6,012 nucleotides of DNA from Allomuricauda sp. (GCA_028289745.1 JANQOD010000178.1:1-6012), one strand, 5' to 3'. Positions 1 to 6,012 are shown, numbered from the stretch's first letter. Numbers and translations are program-made. Notes: a model not told the origin generated them from the letters alone.

Positions 1-1886
1 ATTTTTTTGACAAGCTCTTGGGTCTTATGGGGTTTTCCCACATAGTTGTACAAATAGGCAACGTGATGACTGGGTTCATTGCCATGGGCATATTGACCTA
101 TCATTCCCGTACTGAAAATAGGCAATTCATCTTCAGGAAGTGCGGCATATGAGAACATGGAATCAAGCTTTTGCTCAAACCTTTCCATACCGCCCGTGGC
201 GCTGATCAGTCCCGGAATATCTTGCTGCACCGACCAATAGTAGTGCCATGCGTTGCTTTCACAGAAGTAAGGGGTGTATGCCTTTGGAAGGAAAGGTGTC
301 AAAAATTCTCCTTCTTCGTTCTTGGGCTGCAGCCACGTATTTTTTTCGTTGTACAGGTTTTTCCAGTTTTGGGAACGTGCCATGAAATAATCATGATCTT
401 CTTGTTTGCCCAGGTCTTTGGCGAACATGGCAATGCACCAATCACCGAAAGCGTACTCCAATGTTTTTGAGACAGACCAGTTTTCATGGTGTTCATCGAC
501 GGGAATATATCCTTTTTCCTTATACCTATCGATTTGACGTTCATCTACCATAGCACTTTCTTTACAGGCACGGTACGCAAGCGAAACATCAAATTCATAC
601 CCTTTGAAATACGCATCGACGATAACGGGAACGGCATGATAACCGATCATCATGTTCGTCTCACTGCCCTGCATCGACCACACGGGAAGCACACCCGTTT
701 CTTGATAATGTGCCAAAAGGGATTTGACCATATCGGGCACCCTGTCGGGTTGAATGAGGGTATATAGGGGGTGGGCCGCCCTAAAGGTATCCCAAAGTGA
801 AAAGGTATCGTAACGATCGTAACCCATGGCTTGGGCCACGGTATCCATGCCTTCCCTATAGTTTCCTTGGTCGTCATTGGCCGCTTTATACCGCCCCTCA
901 CTGTCACTGTACAATGTTGGGGCCAACATTGACTGGTACAACATGGTATAAAAGATGGTTTTTTTGTTCACATCCCTAGAAACCACTTTGATTTTTTGCA
1001 GTTCTTTTTCCCAAATAAGCCCAGCCTGCTTTCTGACAGTATCAAAATCGGCATTCGCCTCTATGTCGATTGCTTTGCCCGCTGCTTCTGAACTTATCGA
1101 TGACAAGCCTGTTTTTATGACAATCTGCTCGTTTTCAACGGTTTCATAGTTCAAGATTATTTTATGGTCGAAGCCATTTGATGGCGCATCGGTTTTCTTG
1201 CTATCGTATTCTTCATAAGATGTGAAGGGCTTTGAGAAGCGCATTTCAAAAAAGAGCCTTTGGTTTCTTGCCCAACCGGTTGACATGCGATGCCCCTGTA
1301 CTATTGAATCATTGACCACCTTGATAAAAGTATCAGTGGGTTTGTCCCAATTGAGGGAATAGCCCAGATCGACATGGATCTGGGTCTTCTTATCTTTTGG
1401 GAAGGTATAGCGATGTACCCCCACCCTACTGGTCGCCGTCATTTCGGCCTTAATACCATAATCCAATAACGCTACCCAGTAATATGCCGGGGATGCTCCT
1501 TCCTTGCCATGATCAAAACGGGAAAAAGGCTTGTGGTTATTCTCTTGGATCCGTTCAGAAAACCTGCTATTGGTGGGCATTACCAAGATATCGTACAAAT
1601 CTCCGGCACCGGTACCGGTAAGGTGGGTATGCGAAAAACCCGATAGGATGGAGTCTTGATAATAATATCCAGCAATTCTGTCCCAACCCGGTATGCCGAT
1701 ATCAGGACTCAACTGTACCATGCCGTAAGGTACAGTGGCCCCTGGGTAGGTATTTCCGGGTCCGTCTGTTCCTATAAACGGATTTACATACTGTGTCAGT
1801 CTATCATCAGAGCTTTGTTTTTCAGCCTGCGTCACACAACCGAACACCAATACCAAAATCAATATTAAAAAAGAATAACCCCTCAT
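1..1886 (-). CDS. GH92 alpha-mannosidase, predicted lipoprotein (3' end beyond the left edge)
   Basis: This is a calcium-dependent exo-alpha-mannosidase of family GH92, which removes alpha-linked mannose from N-glycan or mannan chains. The frame is open from ATG at 1886 to the window edge, giving 628 residues. By comparison with the paralogue at the right edge about 110 C-terminal residues are missing (predicted total about 740). Residues 1-16 form a short signal peptide (MRGYSFLILILVLVFG) ending in a lipobox-like VFG-C with Cys17, so a lipid-anchored exported enzyme is likely; Phe at -2 is not ideal. The N-terminal beta-sandwich domain starts at about residue 33 with YVNPFIGT and contains GFSHTHLTGTG (83-93). 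The (alpha/alpha)6 catalytic domain contains LWDTFRAAHP (364-373), the GSETNMM loop around Glu409, CESNAWHYYW with putative general acid Glu543, and YAHGNEPSHH (His601, Glu604). The general-base GNED region lies beyond the edge. It is the last visible gene of the cluster, 35 nt after GH130. No in-frame ATG lies between 1886 and an upstream stop at 1913-1911, which fixes the start. Family is certain; linkage specificity (alpha-1,2, 1,3 or other) is not. Confidence 0.95.
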   Translation of the reverse strand, partial: MRGYSFLILILVLVFGCVTQAEKQSSDDRLTQYVNPFIGTDGPGNTYPGATVPYGMVQLSPDIGIPGWDRIAGYYYQDSILSGFSHTHLTGTGAGDLYDILVMPTNSRFSERIQENNHKPFSRFDHGKEGASPAYYWVALLDYGIKAEMTATSRVGVHRYTFPKDKKTQIHVDLGYSLNWDKPTDTFIKVVNDSIVQGHRMSTGWARNQRLFFEMRFSKPFTSYEEYDSKKTDAPSNGFDHKIILNYETVENEQIVIKTGLSSISSEAAGKAIDIEANADFDTVRKQAGLIWEKELQKIKVVSRDVNKKTIFYTMLYQSMLAPTLYSDSEGRYKAANDDQGNYREGMDTVAQAMGYDRYDTFSLWDTFRAAHPLYTLIQPDRVPDMVKSLLAHYQETGVLPVWSMQGSETNMMIGYHAVPVIVDAYFKGYEFDVSLAYRACKESAMVDERQIDRYKEKGYIPVDEHHENWSVSKTLEYAFGDWCIAMFAKDLGKQEDHDYFMARSQNWKNLYNEKNTWLQPKNEEGEFLTPFLPKAYTPYFCESNAWHYYWSVQQDIPGLISATGGMERFEQKLDSMFSYAALPEDELPIFSTGMIGQYAHGNEPSHHVAYLYNYVGKPHKTQELVKK

Positions 1887-1921
1887 TGATCTTTTGATTT
1901 TGCCATATCGCTATGATGATT
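1887..1921 (-). other. 35-nt GH130-GH92 gap with a seven-codon open frame
   Basis: This short gap between the GH130 stop (TAA, 1924-1922) and the GH92 start has no clear Shine-Dalgarno sequence and no terminator-like hairpin, supporting co-transcription. It holds a tiny open frame, ATG at 1906-1904 encoding MAKSKDQ, whose TGA (1885-1883) overlaps the GH92 ATG as ATGA. That arrangement is compatible with translational coupling, but a frame this short easily arises by chance. Confidence 0.3.
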
Positions 1922-2881
1922 TTACAAGCTGTTCTCGATCGTAAATCGTACAATCTCTGACAACCGGCCATAGGCCAAACCGACCACTGTATCGGCCGCA
2001 CCGTAATAAATGGCCATTTTGTCTTCCTCAATGGAGTGGAGGGCCGCACATGGAAAAACCACATTGGGCACATCACCCACACATTCATATTGGGTCTGTG
2101 GAGACAACAGATAGGGCTGCGTTCGATATTTCACTTGATCGGGCCGGTCTTTATCCAAAATTGCCGCGCCCATTGAGTATCGAAAGCCATTACAGGTATT
2201 AATGACCCCATGATAGAGCATCAACCAGCCCTCATCGACCAAGATAGGTATGGGACCGGCCCCTATTTTTGTACACTGCCAAGCACTATCGACAAACGCA
2301 GCGACCTTCATCACGCATCGATGTTCGCCCCAATATTTCATATCAGGGCTGTAACTGATATAAATATCCCCAAAAGGGGTATGGCCATTATCACTTGGGC
2401 GGCTCAACATAGCATATTTGCCATCGATTTTTTCAGGAAAAAGCACCCCGTTTCTATTAAAGGGCAAAAAAGCGTTCTCGCATTGGAAAAATTCCTTGAA
2501 ATCGTAGGTATAGCCAATACCTATCGTTGGGCCGTGATACCCATTGCACCATGTAATCCAATAGCGATCTTCGATAAACGTGACCCGTGGGTCATATTTA
2601 TAGTCAGAGGTTATCATCTGTGTGTTTCCCGCTTTGAACGCTATGGGTTGATGGTTGATGTTCCAATGGAGGCCATCTTTACTGAACCCGGCAAAAATGT
2701 TCATCTGCACCGCTTTGTTGTCGCATCTGAAGACCCCTGCAAAACCTTCTTCAAATGGCACTACCGCACTGTTGAAGACACTGTTCGATGTAGGTATCGC
2801 ATCTCGCTGAATGATCGGGTTGTCAGTGTGCCTCCAAAGTACTTCAGTATGCCCTGAGGGCCTGTCTTGCCATGGTAACAT
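1922..2881 (-). CDS. GH130 beta-1,4-mannoside phosphorylase (Man-GlcNAc phosphorylase-like)
   Basis: This is a predicted cytoplasmic inverting phosphorylase with a five-bladed beta-propeller fold. It splits a beta-1,4-linked non-reducing mannose with phosphate, releasing alpha-mannose-1-phosphate; the likely acceptor product is GlcNAc from the N-glycan core, or a manno-oligosaccharide. Numbering from the ATG at 2881, the conserved blocks are PWQDRP (3-8), TSNSVFNSAVVPF (31-43), YDPRV (96-100), NGYHGPTIG (113-121), PFNRNGVLFP (140-149), LSRPSDNGHTPFGD (159-172), CTKIGAGPIP (203-212) and FPCAALH (276-282). Asp97 fits the general acid (Asp104 of UhgbMP). Arg143, Arg161, Lys205 and His224 fit its phosphate-site residues Arg150, Arg168, Lys212 and His231, each with the same offset of 7 (reference numbers recalled from the literature). 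The closest recalled relatives are UhgbMP and BT1033, subfamily GH130_2. The frame extends 18 codons upstream to a TTG at 2935 that overlaps the symporter stop, but the ATG gives the family's usual N-terminus, so 319 residues is preferred. There is no signal peptide. It lies 50 nt after the symporter, behind an A-rich leader. Confidence 0.93.
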   Translation of the reverse strand: MLPWQDRPSGHTEVLWRHTDNPIIQRDAIPTSNSVFNSAVVPFEEGFAGVFRCDNKAVQMNIFAGFSKDGLHWNINHQPIAFKAGNTQMITSDYKYDPRVTFIEDRYWITWCNGYHGPTIGIGYTYDFKEFFQCENAFLPFNRNGVLFPEKIDGKYAMLSRPSDNGHTPFGDIYISYSPDMKYWGEHRCVMKVAAFVDSAWQCTKIGAGPIPILVDEGWLMLYHGVINTCNGFRYSMGAAILDKDRPDQVKYRTQPYLLSPQTQYECVGDVPNVVFPCAALHSIEEDKMAIYYGAADTVVGLAYGRLSEIVRFTIENSL

Positions 2882-2931
2882 CGTTTTTGTTTTCAATGCT
2901 TCTTTTTTTATATATAATGTGGACAATCGAT

Positions 2932-4809
2932 TCAATCAGTGATCTTCTTTACCTTATCGAACCATGTAAATTTCAATACTGCCGTAGTAATCAAAAATAC
3001 CGCCAAGGCCCAAAGGGTTTTCGGATAGTCGCGCACCATAAAATAAATGGGAAGGATAATCATACTCGATTGCCATATAATACCTATGGTACAGTTGAAC
3101 ATATCTTTCCAAAATTCACCATTTTTGGTGATTGTCTTTCCTTGTTGGATCAATTTTTCTGAAACGGGCTTCCACCATCCCCAAGGGTGTACCGTACCAT
3201 AAAAAGAGGTCAGAATCTTCATCTCGGTGGGTTTGCTCAAATAGGTGCCCAATAAACACCCAAGCAATGAAAAACCAAAAATAATCGGAAATAGGTATAT
3301 ATCATGTATATGGGAAATCTCGTACCAAAATGAGCCTTCCATGAAATTTTCCTTGTTCTGATGTAGAAAAAATTGTGCCGTGGCCACAACAAGACCCGCC
3401 AGCATACCCCAAAAATAGCCCCAGCCATTAAAGCGCCACCAGACCCACTTTAAAAAATTGGCCATCACATAACCTCCATACAATGAACTGGAAATCCATA
3501 ATGTGAGGGAGTTTATGGACTCTGCAAAAAAGCCCATAAAAACACCCAAGGCCACTACTGCTATCGATGCGATATGGCTGGCCTTTACATAGTGCTTATC
3601 GGATGCCTCTGGCTTGAAATATTTTTTATAGATATCATTTACGATGTATGCAGGCCCAGCGTTTACAAAAGCTGAGAAGGTACTCATAAAAGCAGCCAAC
3701 AAGCCGGCCAGCAGCAATCCCTTGATCCCCACCGGAACATGAAAATTGATGACCTTGGGTAAAATTATTTCGAGTTCTGCACCTGTCAGCCCGGCGTCTG
3801 CCGCCATACCCGGGGCCAAGACCACTACGCCAATGACCACAATACCCGCGATAAGCAAGTACCTCGGAATAAATAAGATAAGATTCGTGAAACCGCTCAT
3901 ATAGGCAGCTTCCTTGACGGTTCTGGTAGAGAGAATCCTTTGCATATCAAAACTGGGGGTAGGTCCGGCAATACTGGCAAAGAAACCTTTGAAAAGGGCC
4001 ATCCCTATAAAGGCACCGAACATTTTATAGCCTTCAGAATCTATCAAATCATTAAAAGCTTGGAATTTATCACTCCAATGGGTGCCCAATTCCCAACCAA
4101 AAAAGATGTTCTTCCATTCTTCTGTGATGATTGCCTCGATCTGAACATCTGAAATCTCAAAAAAAGCATATCCGGCCACCAAAATACCAGCCAATACCAT
4201 AATAATATATTGCAGTACTTCTGTGGCGACCACCGAAAACATACCTCCCTTGACCGTATATAACGTGGTCAACCCTATAATGATCAATGCGTACGACTGT
4301 GCTGAAAGCAATAGTACCGTGTCGCCTATTTGCCAGGTTAGGTCCCACGGCAGTATGATGGTCGTAAACTTTCCCACACCCTCAAAAAAATAGGCTATGA
4401 ACCCGATAGCGGCCACTACGGCGAAAATAGCGACGATACTATGGGCCGCCCTTCCGGCGCGATCATCGCCAAAACGGGTCAACATCCACTCTGAGCCGGT
4501 CATGATATTAGATCTGCGGATCCATACCGCCAAGAACATCATAATGAAGACTTGGTTAAAAATTGGCCATAACCACATGAACAAAAAGCTCTTTGCCCCA
4601 TAAAGAAAAAGTATGCCCACCATCCATGCGGTACCCGACACATCGAACATTCCCGATCCATTGCTCAGCCCTAGATAGTACCATTTGATATTGTTACCTC
4701 CAAGAAAATAGGAGTCAAGGCCCTTTGATGCTCTTTTTGAGACCCAGATGCCCACGACCAGTGTTAGAATGATGTAGGTTACAATAATTGAAATGTCCGC
4801 TATTTCCAT
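2932..4809 (-). CDS. SSS-family sodium/solute (sugar) symporter
   Basis: This inner-membrane transporter belongs to the sodium:solute symporter (SLC5/SGLT-like) family and is predicted to import a sugar with Na+. The 625 residues hold about 15 hydrophobic segments, roughly at 6-23, 44-70, 75-96, 122-141, 163-183, 193-217, 263-283, 308-333, 363-388, 410-429, 434-452, 461-482, 502-522, 572-592 and 597-613. Family marks include NGSGMFDVSGTAW (50-62) in the first core helix, YTVKGGMFSVVATEVLQ (184-200), and LAAFMSTFSAF (371-381) followed by NDIYKKY. The A-x-x-S-T pattern at 373-377 aligns with the TM8 Na2-site residues of vSGLT (Ala361, Ser364, Ser365; recalled numbering). The protein is longer than a minimal SSS transporter of about 500-550 residues, through a soluble stretch of about 525-570 containing HPWGWWKP and two further C-terminal helices. 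The start is ATG at 4809; the stop is TGA at 2934-2932. Its place directly before GH130 suggests it supplies that enzyme's substrate, or mannose; the cargo itself cannot be read from the sequence. Confidence 0.93.
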   Translation of the reverse strand: MEIADISIIVTYIILTLVVGIWVSKRASKGLDSYFLGGNNIKWYYLGLSNGSGMFDVSGTAWMVGILFLYGAKSFLFMWLWPIFNQVFIMMFLAVWIRRSNIMTGSEWMLTRFGDDRAGRAAHSIVAIFAVVAAIGFIAYFFEGVGKFTTIILPWDLTWQIGDTVLLLSAQSYALIIIGLTTLYTVKGGMFSVVATEVLQYIIMVLAGILVAGYAFFEISDVQIEAIITEEWKNIFFGWELGTHWSDKFQAFNDLIDSEGYKMFGAFIGMALFKGFFASIAGPTPSFDMQRILSTRTVKEAAYMSGFTNLILFIPRYLLIAGIVVIGVVVLAPGMAADAGLTGAELEIILPKVINFHVPVGIKGLLLAGLLAAFMSTFSAFVNAGPAYIVNDIYKKYFKPEASDKHYVKASHIASIAVVALGVFMGFFAESINSLTLWISSSLYGGYVMANFLKWVWWRFNGWGYFWGMLAGLVVATAQFFLHQNKENFMEGSFWYEISHIHDIYLFPIIFGFSLLGCLLGTYLSKPTEMKILTSFYGTVHPWGWWKPVSEKLIQQGKTITKNGEFWKDMFNCTIGIIWQSSMIILPIYFMVRDYPKTLWALAVFLITTAVLKFTWFDKVKKITD

Positions 4810-4815
4810 AAGTAT

Positions 4816-4831
4816 TTTAACCTGGGTTAAA
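4816..4831. promoter_or_regulatory. 16-bp operator-like palindrome before the symporter
   Basis: TTTAACCTGGGTTAAA has perfect 7-bp arms around a 2-bp centre and occupies positions -7 to -22 relative to the symporter ATG. It could be a transcription-factor operator or a small hairpin at the ribosome-binding region. It lacks the central CG of a typical LacI-family site and no regulator gene is visible, so the binding protein is unknown. Confidence 0.4.
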
Positions 4832-4839
4832 TCATGTTA

Positions 4840-4852
4840 CTCGATAATCGAG
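4840..4852. promoter_or_regulatory. 13-bp palindrome CTCGATAATCGAG
   Basis: The 6-bp arms CTCGAT and ATCGAG are perfect inverted repeats around a single central A. Its centre (4846) is about 22.5 bp from that of the 4816-4831 dyad, close to two helical turns, so both could be read from the same DNA face. It touches the tentative -7 element. A one-base centre is too short for an RNA loop, so a protein-binding site is more likely than a hairpin. Confidence 0.35.
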
Positions 4853-4879
4853 ATTTAAACCTGACTGTCGTCAGGCAAA
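4850..4879 (-). promoter_or_regulatory. Possible weak Bacteroidota-type promoter for the symporter
   Basis: On the minus strand a TTTG (4879-4876) is followed after 18 nt by TAAATCTC (4857-4850). The Bacteroidota consensus is TTTG, about 17-23 nt, then TAnnTTTG. The -33 part matches exactly, but the -7 part matches only TA plus two of the last four bases. Its place 40-70 nt before the symporter ATG is sensible. The evidence is thin because a four-base match is common in AT-rich DNA. Confidence 0.22.
4860..4875. repeat. Inverted repeat CCTGAC-TGTC-GTCAGG
   Basis: Perfect 6-bp arms around a 4-nt loop could form a small hairpin on either strand. It lies inside the spacer of the tentative promoter. 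No T-run follows on the minus strand beyond GTTT, so it is not a convincing terminator. It resembles the short intergenic palindromes scattered through many flavobacterial genomes, though the copy number here is unknown. Confidence 0.4.
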
Positions 4880-4884
4880 TTAGC

Positions 4885-4900
4885 CCGAAGCTTGCTTCGG
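4885..4900. repeat. Inverted repeat CCGAAGC-TT-GCTTCGG, possible weak terminator
   Basis: This perfect 7-bp stem could also fold as a 6-bp stem with a 4-nt loop. On the minus strand AAATT just before it can pair with AATTT just after it, past a 3-nt GCT bulge, lengthening the stem to about 12 bp. The element lies 77-92 nt after the upstream GH92 stop. The U-tract on the minus strand is short (UUU), so it would be at best a weak intrinsic terminator of that gene. Confidence 0.4.
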
Positions 4901-4932
4901 AATTTTGGGTTATCTCCATATGAATGTCCTGT

Positions 4933-4962
4933 GTCCCGATAGCGATCAAGAGCTATCAGGAC
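4933..4962 (-). repeat. Strong hairpin 15 nt after the upstream GH92 stop
   Basis: The arms GTCCCGATAGC (4933-4943) and GCTATCAGGAC (4952-4962) enclose an 8-nt loop. The single mismatch (C4937 against A4958) becomes a G-U wobble in minus-strand RNA, so all 11 pairs can form only in the transcript of the genes present here. No T-run follows, so it may be a 3'-end stabiliser, a processing site, a factor-dependent terminator or a dispersed palindromic repeat. Confidence 0.5.
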
Positions 4963-4976
4963 TTCCCCAAAGTAAT

Positions 4977-6012
4977 TCACTTCAAGGGGTTCTTGCCCAT
5001 TTCAAATTCCAATGTACCTCCCGCCATAAGCTCATCGTGTGTAATATAGGTTCGCTTTAATGGCTCTCCATTGAGTTTGACCGATTGAATATATCTATTG
5101 ATTGATGAAGTTTCTTCTGCTTTGACCACCAATGATTTTCCGTTTGGAAGTGCTATGGTGGCTTTTTCAAAAATCGGGCTGCCCAGCTCATATTCACGCG
5201 ATGCCGGGTTCATCGGATACAGGCCCAATGAACTGAACACATACCAAGCCGACATTTGCCCACAATCTTCATTGCCGCTCAGACCATCTGGTCGAGTGCT
5301 ATATTGGGTATCTAAAATTTCACGTACCCAGTATTGGGTCTTCCAAGGCTTGTCGGCCTTATTGAACATATAGGCAATGTGGTGACTGGGTTCGTTGCCA
5401 TGGGCATACTGGCCAATGAGGCCCGAAATGTCGACCGAAACATTGTCGCCCGTAATTTCAGAGCTTTCGGTAAAAAGCTGTTCCAGTTTTTCAGCAAAGG
5501 CTTCGTTGCCACCGTGCAGTTCAATAAACCCAGAAACATCGTGCAACACAAACCAACTGTGTTGCCATGCATTGCCCTCGGTATAATCGGTATGTTCACG
5601 GTGATTCGAAAATTTTGGGTCGAAGGGTTCACGCCAACGTTTACCATCAGATGACCTGCCCCGCATAAAACCGGTACTGGCATCGAAAAGCTCTCTATAG
5701 GCCTCTGAACGTTTACTGAAATACTCGTAATCTTCATCTTTGCCCAGTTCACGTGCCATCTGTGCCACGCACCAGTCATTGTAAGCAAACTGAAGGGATA
5801 TGGTGACCGATTCGTCTAGTTTGTCAAAAGGAATATATCCATATTCTTTGTAGGGCAATAGCCCCCGTTCATCGCCCATCATGGTCTTACGAACGGCAGA
5901 ATAGGCCTTTTCAACATCATAATCGCGATACCCCTTCAAAAAGGCTTCCACCAAAACGGAAACCCCATGGTTGCCCGTCATGGTATTGGTCTCATTGCCA
6001 TACAATGTCCAA
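4977..6012 (-). CDS. GH92 alpha-mannosidase, C-terminal half (5' end beyond the right edge)
   Basis: This is a second calcium-dependent exo-alpha-mannosidase of family GH92. The visible 344 residues cover most of the (alpha/alpha)6 catalytic domain and the C-terminal region; about 400 N-terminal residues, including the beta-sandwich domain and any signal peptide, lie outside. The frame is open to the edge, beginning WTLYGNETNTM, which aligns with WSMQGSETNMM of the other GH92 protein here. Key blocks, numbered from the first visible complete codon: YTEGNAWQHSW with putative general acid Glu145, IGQYAHGNEPSHH (199-211), and GLSGNEDCGQMSAWYVF (243-259), whose acidic pair Glu248-Asp249 includes the likely general base. 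The family-typical ending runs through SLGLYPMNP and SPIFEKATI to a TGA at 4979-4977. Its acid loop (EGNAWQ) is the more usual GH92 form and differs from the ESNAWH of the downstream paralogue, so the two may cut different linkages. A 167-nt hairpin-rich spacer separates it from the symporter, so it may be the first operon gene or a separate unit. A TTG at 6005 is internal, not the start. Confidence 0.95.
   Translation of the reverse strand, partial: WTLYGNETNTMTGNHGVSVLVEAFLKGYRDYDVEKAYSAVRKTMMGDERGLLPYKEYGYIPFDKLDESVTISLQFAYNDWCVAQMARELGKDEDYEYFSKRSEAYRELFDASTGFMRGRSSDGKRWREPFDPKFSNHREHTDYTEGNAWQHSWFVLHDVSGFIELHGGNEAFAEKLEQLFTESSEITGDNVSVDISGLIGQYAHGNEPSHHIAYMFNKADKPWKTQYWVREILDTQYSTRPDGLSGNEDCGQMSAWYVFSSLGLYPMNPASREYELGSPIFEKATIALPNGKSLVVKAEETSSINRYIQSVKLNGEPLKRTYITHDELMAGGTLEFEMGKNPLK

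Noticed and set aside
55..101. Similar DNA at 55-101 and about 5371-5417, looking like a direct repeat.
   Set aside because: It encodes the shared IGQYAHGNEPSHH block of the two GH92 genes, with mostly transition-type third-position differences. This is protein conservation between paralogues, not a mobile or recombinational repeat.
2210..2857. A 215-codon open frame on the plus strand.
   Set aside because: It lies entirely antisense to the GH130 gene, whose minus-strand frame carries all the family motifs. The plus-strand protein has no recognisable domain and is a by-product of codon bias.
2882..2935. A TTG start at 2935 for GH130, giving a 4-bp overlap with the symporter stop.
   Set aside because: The 18 extra residues are Lys-rich with no family counterpart. 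Starting at ATG 2881 puts the PWQDRP block near the N-terminus as in known relatives, with an A-rich leader before it.
4880..4905. A strong intrinsic terminator at the 4885-4900 stem.
   Set aside because: On the minus strand the following U-run is only three bases and is separated by a bulge. On the plus strand AATTTT follows, but no plus-strand gene ends here.
4840..4962. A CRISPR-like or tandem repeat array in the spacer.
   Set aside because: The inverted repeats have different sequences and irregular spacing; there is no repeated unit.
5312..5788. Overlapping open frames on both strands inside the right-hand GH92 gene.
   Set aside because: They are out-of-frame readings of a gene with clear GH92 motifs and give low-complexity or unrecognisable proteins.
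6003..6005. TTG as a start codon of the right-hand GH92 gene.
   Set aside because: The frame stays open to the window edge and the preceding codons (Trp-Thr) align with the same place in the other GH92 protein. The gene is truncated by the window, not short.

Overview
The window is a compact carbohydrate-utilisation locus. All four genes lie on the minus strand, so transcription reads from high to low coordinates. The predicted proteins are typical of Bacteroidota: two GH92 alpha-mannosidases (one visibly a lipoprotein), a GH130 mannoside phosphorylase and a long SSS-type sodium/solute symporter. Gene starts lack strong Shine-Dalgarno sequences and have A-rich leaders. The moderately low GC content and the palindrome-rich spacer suggest a (probably marine) Flavobacteriia member. 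That placement is inference; no taxonomic marker gene is present.

Layout in transcription order: (1) 6012-4977, the C-terminal 344 codons of a GH92 enzyme whose N-terminal half is beyond the right edge; (2) 4976-4810, a 167-nt non-coding spacer with five separate inverted repeats, the only sizeable non-coding stretch; (3) 4809-2932, a 625-residue SSS symporter; (4) 2881-1922, a GH130 phosphorylase of 319 residues (ATG start preferred over the longer TTG-initiated frame); (5) 1886-1, a second GH92 enzyme with a lipoprotein signal peptide, running off the left edge after 628 residues and lacking roughly the last 110. Genes 3-5 are separated by only 50 and 35 nt and probably form one transcription unit. 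Whether the upstream GH92 gene is co-transcribed with them across the hairpin-rich spacer cannot be decided from sequence.

Proposed teamwork (inference from family knowledge): the exported GH92 enzymes trim alpha-linked mannose from high-mannose N-glycans or other mannosides. The symporter imports a released sugar, possibly mannose or Man-beta-1,4-GlcNAc. The cytoplasmic GH130 enzyme splits a beta-1,4-mannoside with phosphate to give mannose-1-phosphate. The GH130 protein retains the general acid and all four phosphate-contacting residues of characterised phosphorylases, in exact register, so phosphorolysis is well supported; the exact substrate is not.

I see no mobile element, CRISPR array, RNA gene, phage gene or clearly new system. 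The least explained part is the palindrome-rich spacer, including two operator-like dyads about two helical turns apart just upstream of the symporter.
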